Notes under the pieces: model-generated | The model's database searches: none | What the model was told of the DNA's origin: nothing | What the model saw: only the letters and a program-made list of their open reading frames with translations | Shown: positions 54,173-64,000 of the stretch, one piece after another | Position numbering within the stretch: position 1 is the first letter of the stretch | Layout: the number at the start of each line of letters is the position of its first letter | Made by a program: the position numbers and the translations under genes | Source: Rhipidocladum racemiflorum | Lineage: Eukaryota > Streptophyta > Magnoliopsida > Poales > Poaceae | Assembly (NCBI GenBank): GCA_036346355.1 | Contig: CM070572.1 | Coordinates: forward strand, 46,599,944-46,663,943 | Direction: 5' to 3' | Length of the DNA stretch: 64,000 bases

Positions 54173-55987
54173 TGTAGGATCGAAATACACGAATATAGCA
54201 ATCAGAGGGGGGGTGAATGACTGTGCGGAAGCTAAAACCAAATCTTTGATTTAATAAAAGTTCACCCCAAATCTGAACCAAAAAGTTACCTCGTATCCGA
54301 CAAAAACAGATTGATAGACATTTGGTAAAACACGAATTCCCAGAGATCCAACCATCGGATCGATCTGAAATTTGGATAAATGAAACTAGACTCCAATACG
54401 AATCGAACCCAAAAAGAATCAGCTCGATCGGACGTATGGATCAAAAGTGATGAGCCTCGCAATCTTGCTGTGATAGAAGATGACGAGAATTAATCTAACC
54501 AAAACTTCAAGGTTAAACAAGAACGACAAAAGATTAATCAACTAAACTTTGAGGAACTCTATATCAATACCCTAGAAAGGTTTTTGATGGATAAAATCAA
54601 GATGAAACTCAAAGAACAAGATCCAATCGAGAACAAGAACAAGCATGCAAACAAGAACCAAAACAGAAAATACTGTAGCAACGCGGTTACTATAGCACGC
54701 AAGGATCTAGAAGAATTGATCTTTATTTCTTTTGTCTAAAGTACTCCCATCAAAAGAGTACAAACCCTAAAACTGAGCTCTATGCGCCTCAGCTCTACTT
54801 GGTTCCCTTCAACAGGAGACACCCCTCCTATTTAAAGGAGCAAAACACAAGGAGTCCTGAATACAATTCCTAATCCTAGTAGGAGTCCCACTCCTAATCC
54901 TAGAAAGAGTATGTATTCAACACAACCTCCACTTGGCCCAACCTGGCCGAGTACAACTCTTGCACGTGTATGGCAACCCTACCATACTCACGTGACTAAC
55001 ACTTTGCACGCGTATGGCCCACCTGCCATACTCACGTGACTAATCATTCTTCATGTGCACCATTCTCTTAGCCCGAACGTCCCGCATGACATCCTTGACC
55101 ACCAAGACCTCAGTTCCTCCTGAACCTAGTCCCGAACCTCAGTTCCTCCATGAACCTAGTTCCGGTCCCGTCATCGACCACATTCGCCCTCGAGCAATAC
55201 CTGCACATGAACAAACCACAAAACGATTCCGAGCACAAGTCCGCGACTTGACTCAACATTAGTCCATGCAAATACTCACACGAGCATTGCATAAAGTCCA
55301 CTTCAAAACATGCATCATGAAATTTCACACGAATTTCATGATCTCAAAGTCAAACCAACAACTCAATTCCAAATTTGCTCAAAACCCTAACTGAGCAAAA
55401 ATCATTCACGCCGGACCAAAAATTCGGTCCGGCGCATACAGGTCTCAAATCCCTAGAAAAACAGTTCACGCCGGACCAAAAATTTTGTCCAGCGAACACG
55501 CGCCACGCTCGGTTTCAAGTCAGCGCAACAACGTTTAAAACCTCATTCACGGCGGACCAAAAAGGATTTGGTCTGGCGTACATAGAAAACTTACTATTTT
55601 TTTGAAGATCGAGTCCGGCTCAAAAACGTTTGAAAAACACGTTCACGGCGGACCAAAAAATTGTTCCGGTGTGCATGGAAAAAACTAGGTTTTTGAACGC
55701 CAAAAGCACATTTACGACGGACCAAAAGTTTGGTCCGGCGTACATGCCAAAAACGTGATTTCTAACGAGAACTTGAAACCTCAAAGACATGTTCACGCCA
55801 GACTAAAGGTTTAGTCAGGTGCAGTAGCGAAAACCGGTCCGGCGCTCAAGAGAAACTTACTATTTCTTGAGAATTTGGTCCGGCACAAAGGAGAACTTCA
55901 CTGTTTCTTGTCAAATTGTCGAACTCATGCACAAAACACATTTTTCAAGTTCAAATCTTAGCCAATTTTTTAGCACATGATTTCACA
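54173..55987 (-). mobile_element. 3' LTR of SIRE element B
   Basis: 1,815 bp. It begins TGTGAAATCATGTGC at 55987 and ends CGATCCTACA at 54173 as read on the minus strand. A TTTAAATA box lies at 54829-54836 (minus). Its U3 carries a series of hairpin-forming repeats (listed separately). Its first 15 bases and last 10 bases equal those of SIRE A LTRs, but much of the middle differs. Confidence 0.93.
55400..55825. repeat. Palindromic GGACCAAAA-TTTGGTCC repeats in SIRE B 3' LTR
   Basis: Six or so units spaced 60-90 bp apart, each a near palindrome of the form CGCCGGACCAAAAATT-GGTCCGGCG. They lie near 55408, 55470, 55551, 55646, 55717 and 55795 (the last uses AGACTAAAGGTTTAGTC). Compensating changes are seen in some arms. 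The same set is in the 5' LTR at about 63504-63915. Confidence 0.85.
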
Positions 55988-55999
55988 ATCTCCCCCTTG
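55988..55999 (-). promoter_or_regulatory. Polypurine tract, SIRE B
   Basis: CAAGGGGGAGAT on the minus strand directly before the 3' LTR start. Confidence 0.9.
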
Positions 56000-57095
56000 A
56001 TGAAAACATTGGCAACACCAATTAGAATTGAACATTTGGCATTCACTTTAGGAAAGATTTTGAAATCCAAAGGATCAAGGACCAAAAAAAGAGAAAACAC
56101 AGAATTCCCCCTTAGACCAAAATGTAAAACAAAATCTCCCTCTGAGAAGGAAAATGTGTGTTAATGTGCAATGTGCCCAAAAATTCCAAAATTCTCCAAA
56201 CTTCTCCCAAAAATGCTCAAATTTCCAAAACTTCTCTCCCTAAAACTTCTCCCCCTTTTTCTTTGAACTTCTCAAAGATTCCCAAACTTCTCCCCCTTTG
56301 ACAATGGATTCATCAAGAGTACAAAAGAGAAACAAGGAAGTGCCAAGATAGGAAAAGATGAGCTCATTCGATCATATAACCTTATATATCACATAATATG
56401 CAAAATACATGATCTTAATGTGATTTTAACAAGTTAGGGAATGACATGCATCTCAACCTCAATTCAGTCAACTATAGCCAAGTACTAAGCAATAACTCAA
56501 TAGGAAATCAAAGACTCAAGATTGAAGCAACTAACAAATCAGGGCGAGCAAGTAGTTTCAACTCCAGTCTAGTAGATCATTTTAATCTTTGAACAATAAA
56601 CTGCATGTGGCATGCTTGAAGCATACTTCTTTTATTTTCTAGGAGTGGCATGCTTGAAGCATACATCTTAATCTTGAGGGAATGGCATGCTTGAAGCATA
56701 CATCTTATCTTTTTAGAGAAAGCAAGCCTGAAGCACATAACTTGAAGCTTTTGCTTTTAACAACCCCTTTTTTTATATTGATTCCCTTTTCTTTTCCTTT
56801 TTTTCTTTGATTGTAAATATGCAAAAGTGATTAAAAGGTCTTTTGAAAGAGTAAAGCTGAAAACTCACTTGCTTCATAGCCCAAATTTGTCAAGAGGTTT
56901 CAATATCAAGCCTAAAAGAGTAAGATATCACAGAGTATTTAGCTATAAGCAATTTGACCAAGGAATTCCGCAATGTCATTTTTAGTTCAAGTGGAATAAT
57001 TTAGATTATCATATATTAGCACAATTACATAATATATAAAGAAATATGATAAAGTAAGCTCATCAAGTGAAAGAACTTGGCAAGGAAACTCCCCC
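56000..57095 (-). other. SIRE B 3' non-coding region
   Basis: Contains several CTCCCCCTTT runs on plus (GGGGGAG on minus) and three repeats of GGCATGCTTGAAGCATACAT (56600-56700). No gene. Confidence 0.6.
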
Positions 57096-57540
57096 TCAAA
57101 ACAAACTCATTGGATGAACAATCCCAAGTTCTCCCCGAATGAAAGCAAAACTAGAAGAAGACAAAGGTTTTGTGAAAATGTCTGCCAATTGGTGTTCAGT
57201 ATCCACATGGTGAAGCACAATGTTGCCTTTTTCAACATGATCTCTAAGAAAGTGAAATCTGATGTCAATATGTTTTGTTCCAGAGTGTTGCACGGGGTTC
57301 TTAGCAATGCAAATTGCACTAGTGTTATCACACAAAAGGGGAACACTATTCAAATTAACCCCATAATCTTTAAGTGTAGCTGCTATCCAAAGAATTTGAG
57401 AACAACAACTAGCAGCAGCCACATATTCAGATTCAGCAGTTGATTGTGCAACAGAAGATTGTTTTCTTGATGACCATGGAGATACCTGAAAATTCGCTTG
57501 ACGGCTTGTCGATGTGAGGCACGTGGGGAAGCTTGACAAC
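57096..57540 (-). pseudogene. SIRE B RNase H C-terminal part
   Basis: Continues pol in another frame: SSRKQSSVAQSTAESEYVAA, the RNase H tail HIDIRFHFLRDHVEKGNI, then HQLADIFTKPL and a stop at 57096. It is joined to the upstream frame by a deletion near 57490. That deletion removed the stretch between the FRYLHG connection and SSRKQ, including the first catalytic part of RNase H. Confidence 0.85.
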
Positions 57541-60079
57541 GAGCACACAAGCACACATCAAATTGTATATTCGGCCTTGATGCAGTGAGGTACAAGAGTG
57601 AACCTATCATGCTTCTATATTCCTTTTGATCAACCTGCTCACCATCTTCATCCGGATCAAGTGTGCAACTGCTTTCCATGGGTGTCATGATCGGTTTGCT
57701 GTTTTCCATCCCAAATCGATGTAACAAGTCTTTTGTGTATTTGCTTTGATGCACAAAGGTACCGTCCTTTGTTTGCTTGATTTGCAGTCCCAAAAAGTAT
57801 GTCAACTCACCCATCATACTCATCTCAAATTCGTCCCTCATGGTTTCTGAAAACTTAGACACTAAAACATGAGAGGAACCACCAAAGATAATATCATCAA
57901 CATAAATCTGAACGAATAGTTGATCATTGCCTTGCTTGAGTAAAAAGAGAGTTTTGTCAACCTTTCCCATTGAAAACCCCTTTTCAAGTAAAAAGGTTTT
58001 TAGCCTATCATACCATGCTCTAGGGGTTTGTTTCAAACCATACAAAGCTTTTGATAGTTTGAACACATGATTTGGAAACTTCGGATTTTCAAAACCAGGT
58101 GGTTGCTTGACATAAACCTCCTCATTTATGTAGCCATTAAGAAAAGCACTTTTCACATCCATTTGATACAATTTGAAACCTTTGGATGCAGCAAAAGCTA
58201 AAAGGATTCTAATGGCTTCAATTCTAGCAACAGGATCAAAGGTTTCATCAAAATCTAAGCCCTCAACTTGAGTAAAACCTTGAGCAACCAATCTAGCCTT
58301 GTTTCTAACAACAATACCATCCTCACTTTGTTTATTTTTTAAAACCCATCTAGTTCCAATGACATTAAAATCAGGAGGTGGTGAGACTAGTTTCCAAACT
58401 TTATTTCGTTCAAAATTCTCTAATTCTTCATGCATGGCATTGATCCAAGATTCGTCAGATAATGCATGAGATACATCTTTAGGTTCAAAAGAAGCAACTA
58501 AAGCAGAATGAGCATGAGTATCAGAATGAATAAACCTGGATCGGGTGATTCTCTCATTTAGGTCTCCAATCATTTGTTCAGATGGATGCATTTTCTGAAT
58601 ATGCAAGGGAGCTTTGGCTTTTGAGACTTCTTCTCCTTCTTCATTTTCAGCATGTACAGATGATGTTGTAGCTTGAGGATGGTTAGCTGTAGGTGATGTA
58701 GTAGTAGGTGCCAAGGGTGCTACAGCTTGTTGTGCATTAGGAAGAGTCAAGACCTCATCATCAACATCATCATTGTCTTCAAATATTTTCTCCCCCTGAA
58801 CATATGCACCTGTACCTGCATCACTTGAACTAGTGCCTGGACTAGCCTCATCAAAAGTAACTTCACAAGTTTCCATAATTTTGTTAGTCTCCAAAACAAG
58901 CACACGATAGCCACGAGTATGAGCAGGATATCCAAGAAAAATGCCATCCATCGATCTAGCTTCAAATTTATCAAGATTTCCAAATTTCAAGACAAAGCAT
59001 TTGCATCCAAAAACCCTAAAGTGAGAAACAGTAGGCCTATTCCCAAACCGAAGCTCATATGGAGTCTTACCCAATTTTGATCTCAAAAACACACGGTTTG
59101 AAACATAACATGCAGTTGAAATCGCTTCAGCCCAAAAGTTTCTAGGAGTGTGATGTTCATCTAGCATGGTTCTAGTCATCTCAACCAACGTTCTGTTTTT
59201 CCTTTCAACTACACCATTCTGTTGAGGCACTCTAGGTGATGAAAACTGATGATCAATTTCTTTTTCATCACAAAAGTGATCAAAAGAAGAATTTTTAAAC
59301 TCACTTCTAATCGCTCTAAGAGCTCCTGGATGATCAACAGAAAGCCTAAGAACAAGACTTCTAAAATAACTAAAAGCCTCATCCTTAGATGCTATAAAGT
59401 ATACCCAAGAGTATATAGAAAAATCATCAACAATCACAAGCACATACCATTTGCCTCCAAAAGATTGAACTCGAGATGGTCCAACTGTGTTAAGATGTAG
59501 TAGCTGTCCTGGAGCATTTGTCATCACCATGGTAAGAGGTGGATGTGAACCTGCAATCATCTTACCATGTCTACAAGAAGAGCATACTAGATCGCTATCA
59601 CCCTTAAGCTTAGACAAGCCACGTATGAGATCTAAACCACTTACACGAGTAAGATGATCAAAACCAACATGACCAAGTCTACGGTGCCAAAAGTATAAGT
59701 CTTTAGAAACATTGGCAACTAGACACCTATGCTTAGAAGAAGGTGATGCATCAAAATCAGCTTTAAATACTCTTCCAAAACGAGAAATCTTGAACACAAG
59801 ATCACCTGAAGCATCAAGCACTTTGCATTCATTTTTCTTAAAGCTTATCTCAAGATCTGCATCAATCATTTGTGAAACAGAGAGCAAGTTATATTTAAAG
59901 TTTTCAACCAAAGCCACATCCTTGAACATAAACTTGTCACTTACCTTTATTGTACCTTTTGCCACAACAGAAGAGGAAGAAGCATCTCCAAAAGTAACAC
60001 TTTCAGCACGAGATGCACGAGTGAGGGAGGAGAACCAATTCTTATCACCGGACATGTGGCGTGAGCATCCGGAATCCAC
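57490..60079 (-). pseudogene. SIRE B pol: protease, integrase, reverse transcriptase
   Basis: Long open frame of about 865 residues. Protease begins MDSGCSRHMSG. The integrase zinc finger is WHRRLGHVGFDHL to CSSCRHGK, and the core has VIVDDFSIYSWVYF and PQQNGVVERKNRTL. The second catalytic region reads RAIRSEFKNSSF, where the family has a DNGT between S and E: a 12-bp in-frame loss that removes the second catalytic Asp. Then comes the copia hinge with the NHPQATTSSVH linker, reverse transcriptase with WVLKNKQSEDGIVVRNKARL, LYQMDVKSAFLNGYINEEVY and YVDDIIFGG, and the start of RNase H (RQAVKRIFRYLHG). The reverse transcriptase looks complete. It would copy element RNA in virus-like particles, but this copy could not integrate its own cDNA. 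Confidence 0.9.
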
Positions 60080-62216
60080 TAGCCATATGTTCTCCTTCCT
60101 CGCGCGAGAAGCCTACATAGCAAAACATGTCGAGGTCTCAGTACTGGGGTAGAAATGAGACTTTTGGGAATCCAGTACTGAGACACACGACGCACAACCG
60201 TAGGCACAACACGAGTATTCTTATGCACAAAATCAGTTTTACCTTTTCCCGTGTTTTTAGCAACAAAAGGTGCTTGTTTCACCCTAGGCACATACTGAGA
60301 AGCAAGGTGCCTTTCTGAGATTAGACCTAGCCTTTGTCCTTTCTTTCTTTTGTTGTTTGGCTAGTCTAAAGCAAAAATCTACTAGATGTCCATCTCTACC
60401 ACAATGAGTGCAAGTGTACTTAACATGAGGTTTTGCTTTAACAGTATAAGCACATTTTGCATTTATCATAGTAGAAGAAAGAAAACCAGCAGATTTAAAA
60501 GCAATCTTTTTAGGCTCATTAAGAATCCTAATTTTGTCATTGCAAGGAGCATGAACAACAGTGCGAGGTTTAGTTTCAAATGAATCATGAAGATCAAAAC
60601 ATAAACCTTTCTTGTTTGAGCTAACATTAGATTGATCCAAAATCATGTTCAACTTTTTCTTGCCATTAGTGAATCGTTCCAAAGAACTTTGCAAGTAATC
60701 AACTTTCTTAGTAAGATTTAAACAATTATTGCAAGGAGTATCAATCTTCCCTTTCTATTTACGACATGTAGAGCATGAAAGAACCTCATGTGTAAACAAA
60801 TTATCAGTCAATTGAGAAACCCTAGCATTTGCATCTTTTAACTTCAATTCAAGAGTTGAGCATTTAGAACAAGAAGTTGAACCATGCAATTCATCAGTAG
60901 AACAGCTAGCATTTTTAACATGTTTCTCATTTTTCTCATTTAGATGTAACAGAAGAGCATGTTCTTTCCTAAGAAAGGTGAGCTCATTGTAAATTAAGTC
61001 ACATGATTTGCAAGTATCATCACTAGAATCAAAGTCTTAAGTCTAGCAATTTCATCATTCAATGATTCAACAATGAAATCATGTTTCTTAATTTTCTTGT
61101 TACGTTTGTCAAGCAATTTTCCAAGACGAGCAATAGCAATAGCCAATTCATCATATGAAGGGTCTACCTCATTGAAGTTGCTGTCATAATCGTCCTCGGT
61201 GAAGTTGTCGCTGCTTTTGGCCATGAGACACAACCCCGTCAAATCATGCTTGCTTGGAGTTGCATTGTCCTCGCTGCTCTCCGAGTCCACATCGCTCAAA
61301 TTGACTTGTTCAAGAGCGGAAAGAACTCGGTGAACCACTTTGCAGTTGATGAAGCTCTTCTTGTTCCTGTCATTTGAAGAGAACCTTTTCTTCTCATTTC
61401 TTCTGTCGTTGTCCTTCTCCTCCCTTGATGCTTTACCTGCAAGCTTTGGACAATTTGATCTCATGTGGTTGAGATCACCACACTCATAGCACCTTGGAGG
61501 ACCACCTCTCTTTCTCATTCTCACATTCTGCAAAGCTTTGTTAAAGCGAGAAGAGAGTAGTGCCAAGTCTTCTTCAGGAAATTTTTCAATTTGCTTATCT
61601 GTTAAAGAAGACAAGGAGGACAAGGCAAAGCTAGAAGAAGAATTTACAACTTGGAATACAGAACATCTAATGTAAGTGTACTCATGACAGTAGATTCTCT
61701 AATGGATGTAACTTATATCTCCCAAATAGACATGTCTAATGCACCAAGCAATTGTGTAGCATTAGCAGCATCATCAAAGCTAACTCCAACAGCACGCAAA
61801 TTGCTAAGAATTTTATTAAAGCGTGCAAAGAAATCATCTAGTGACTCACCAGGTTTCATCTCAAATCGCATGTATTCCTTTTTGTAAAGATCTTGACGAA
61901 CCTCTTTAATAGTGTTAGAACCCTCATGGTAATCACAAAGAGATTTCCATACCTCATATGCGGATTTGAGATGGATCACACGGTCAAAGTCGTTGCGTCC
62001 CAAACCTTGGATGATCAAGTTGCGCGCCTTGCTGTTTGCTTCAACATGTGTGCGATTGGTGTTGTTGACGTTGTCGTTTGCAGGGACTTCATATGGCTTG
62101 TAGACCTTCTCCCAAATTGTGAAGCCTTGTGCTTGGATGAACACCTCCATCTTGGCCTTCCCAAACTGAAAATCAACACCATCAAACACACATGGTTTTG
62201 TCGAATAACGATCCAT
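60080..62216 (-). pseudogene. SIRE B gag (several frame breaks)
   Basis: Starts with ATG at 62216 (MDRYSTKPCVFDGVDFQFGK) and matches SIRE A gag throughout. The capsid part (ARNLIIQGLGRNDFD, SLDDFFARFNKILSNLRAVG) is open to 61713 and then breaks. 61623-60994 carries CYECGDLNHMRSNC and the acidic linker. A further shift near 61020 and a stop near 60755 follow, then 60694-60284 with CTHCGRDGHLVDFC, and a last frame 60291-60079 up to protease. Compared with SIRE A the breaks fall at different places, so each copy decayed independently. Confidence 0.88.
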
Positions 62217-62254
62217 TGATCTAATCACCGGTTAAGATAGATTAGAAAAACCTC

Positions 62255-62266
62255 GCTCTGATACCA
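62255..62266 (-). promoter_or_regulatory. Primer-binding site, SIRE B
   Basis: TGGTATCAGAGC on the minus strand, two bases after the 5' LTR end at 62269. Confidence 0.95.
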
Positions 62267-62268
62267 CT

Positions 62269-63992
62269 TGTAGGATCGAAATACACGAATAGAGCAATCA
62301 GAGGGGGGGTGAATGATTGTGCGGAAGCTAAAACCAAATCTTTGATTTAATAAAAGTTCACCCCAAATCTGAACCAAAAAGTCACCTCGTATCCGACAAA
62401 AACAGATTGACACACGTTCGAAAAAATGCGAATTCCCGGAGATCCAACCGTCGGATCGATCTGAAATTTGGATACAAGAAACTAGACTCCAATACAAATC
62501 GAAACCAAAAAGAATAAGCTTGATCGAACATACGGATCAAAAGTTATGTGCCTTGCAAGCTTGCTGTGACAAAAGATGACGAGAATTAGTCTAACCAAAA
62601 CTTCAAGGTTAAACAAGAACGACAAAAGATTAATCAACTAATTTTTGAGGAACTCTATATCAATACCCTAGAAAGGTTTTTGATGGATCAAATCAAGATG
62701 AAACTCAAAGAACAAGATCCAATCTAGAACAAGAACAAGCATGCAAACAAGAACCAAAACAGAAAATATTTTAGCAACGCGGTTACTGTAGCACGCAAGG
62801 ATCTAGAAGAATTGATCTTTATTTCTTTTGTCTAAAGTACTCCCATCAAAAGAGTACAAACCCTAAAACTGAGCTCTATGCGCCTCAGCTCTACTTGGTG
62901 CCCTTCAACAGGAGACATCCCTCCTATTTAAAGGAGCAAAACACAAGGAGTCCTGAATACAATTCCTAATCCTAGTAGGAGTCCCACTCCTAATCCTAGA
63001 AAGAGTATGTATTCAACACAACCTCCACTTGGCCCAACCTGGCCGAGTACAACTCTTGCACGTGTATGACAACCCTACCATACTCACGTGACTAACACTT
63101 TGCATGCGTATGGTCCACCTGCCATACTCACGTGACTAATCATTCTTCAAGTGCACCATTCTCTTAGCCCGAACATCCCGCATGACATCCTTGACCACCA
63201 AGACCTCAGTTCCTCCTGAACCTAGTCCCGAACCTCAGTTCCTCCATGAACCTAGTTCCGGTCCCGTCATCGACCACGTTCGCCCTCGAGCAATACCTGC
63301 ACATGAACAAACCACAAAACGATTCCGAGCACAAGTCCGCGACTTGACTCAACATTAGTCCATGCAAATACTCACACGAGCATTGCATAAAGTCCACTTC
63401 AAAACATGCATCATGAAATTTCACACGAATTTCATAATCTCAAAGTCAAACCAACAACTCAATTCCAAATTTGCTCAAAACCCTAACTGAGCAAAAATCA
63501 TTCACGCCGGACAAAAAATTCGGTCCGGCGCACACAGGTCTCAAAACCCTAGAAAAACAGTTCACGTCGGACCAAAAATTTGGTCCGGTGAACACGCGCC
63601 ACGCTCGGTTTCAAGTCAGCGCAAAAACGTTTAAAACCTCATTCACGACGGACCAAAAAGGATTTGGTCCGGCGTACATAGAAAACTTACTGTTTTTTGG
63701 AAGATCGAGTCCGGCTCAAAAACGTTTGAAAAACGCGTTCACGGCGAACCAAAAAATTGGTCCGGTGTGCATGGAAAAAACTAGGTTATTGAACGCCAAA
63801 AGCACGTTTACGGCGGACCAAAAGTTTGGTTCGGTGTACATGCCAAAAACGCGATTTGTAACGAGAACTTGAAACCTCAAAGACACGTTCACGCCAGACT
63901 AAATGTTTAGTCCTGCGCAGTAGTGAAAACTGGTCCGGCGCTCAAGAGAAACTTACTATTTCTTGAGAATTTGGTCCGGCACAAATGAGGAC
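62269..63992 (-). mobile_element. 5' LTR of SIRE element B (outer end lost to insertion)
   Basis: Matches the 3' LTR base by base from 62269 (as 54173) to about 63990, with a TTTAAATA box at 62925-62932. By length about 90 bp of LTR are missing before the outer end, and the match breaks at 63993 where a new TG start appears. Confidence 0.92.
62925..62932 (-). promoter_or_regulatory. TATA-like box, SIRE B 5' LTR
   Basis: TTTAAATA on the minus strand, at the same place as in the 3' LTR. Probable promoter of the element. Confidence 0.55.
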
Positions 63993-64000
63993 TGTCGGGA
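63993..64000 (+). mobile_element. Start of a further LTR-like insertion (cut by window end)
   Basis: TGTCGGGA replaces the expected LTR sequence. It mirrors the GTCCCGACA end of the gypsy LTR at 12681-12689, so a gypsy-type LTR probably begins here. Only eight bases are visible. Confidence 0.4.

Larger units (their letters stand above)
54173..63992 (-). mobile_element. SIRE-type copia element B, minus strand (5' LTR interrupted)
   Basis: The 3' LTR is 54173-55987 and the 5' LTR runs from 62269 to the insertion at 63993. The primer-binding site and polypurine tract are in the correct places. The sequence left of the LTR is GAAAT (54168-54172); its partner lies outside the window. Internal order on the minus strand is gag, protease, integrase, reverse transcriptase, RNase H. 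Pol is open from 60079 to 57383 but has internal deletions. The two LTRs differ by very roughly 2-3 percent, so this insertion is older than SIRE A. Confidence 0.93.

Noticed and set aside
55053..55605. Frames in the SIRE B LTR, repeated at 63206-63872
   Set aside because: Same sequence in both LTRs and interrupted by palindromes. Not genes.
1..64000. tRNA, rRNA or microRNA genes
   Set aside because: No cloverleaf, rRNA core sequence or clear miRNA precursor was recognised by reading. A covariance-model search would be decisive, but I could not run one.

Overview
The window looks like heterochromatic or intergenic DNA from a grass (Poaceae). The reasons are the mix of long-LTR Ty3/gypsy, SIRE-type Ty1/copia, CACTA, Tourist-like MITE and Helitron-like sequence, the depth of nesting, and one recognisable plant gene with a normal intron. 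Well over three quarters of the 64 kb is transposon. I see no rRNA, tRNA, CRISPR, operon or prokaryotic signal. The species cannot be named from this sequence alone.

Layout. 1-6199: the end of a long gypsy LTR (+), then a truncated copia element (-). 6500-9824: three related Helitron-like units ending in CTAG|T. 9830-10634: a CACTA-end remnant and a foldback element carrying ten copies of a 19-bp palindrome. 10741-18384: a gypsy nest, with a (+) LTR inside the gag of a (-) gypsy whose own LTR interrupts a (+) gypsy gag-protease. 18710-19229: the only host gene, a two-exon VMA21-like V-ATPase assembly factor with a 32-residue C-terminal extension. 19746-25480: one more Helitron-like unit, simple repeats and two degraded LTRs in opposite orientations.

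25481-47926 is one solo LTR (target duplication CCCGA). It is split by a 19-kb Tat-type gypsy element on the minus strand (25885-44937, duplication GTATA). That element is in turn split by a SIRE copia element (32307-39916, duplication GGATA) and a Tourist-like MITE (42244-42583, duplication TTA). All four duplications can be read directly. The gypsy element also carries an intron-containing gene on its antisense strand with its own TATA box.

48147-54172 is the 3' part of a CACTA element with tnp2-type and Ptta/En/Spm-type genes on the minus strand. It is cut by a second SIRE element (minus strand, from 54173 to the window edge). The outer LTR of that SIRE element is itself interrupted at 63993 by an LTR-like start, TGTCGGGA.

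Nearly every element gene is broken by stops, frameshifts or deletions, so no element in view is autonomous. The SIRE copy at 32307-39916 has almost identical LTRs, so it moved recently. It lacks integrase and most of reverse transcriptase, so its proteins must have come from another copy. I found no clear new biological system. The most unusual structures are the palindrome-rich foldback element, the palindrome-rich SIRE LTRs at the right end, and the antisense gene of the gypsy element.
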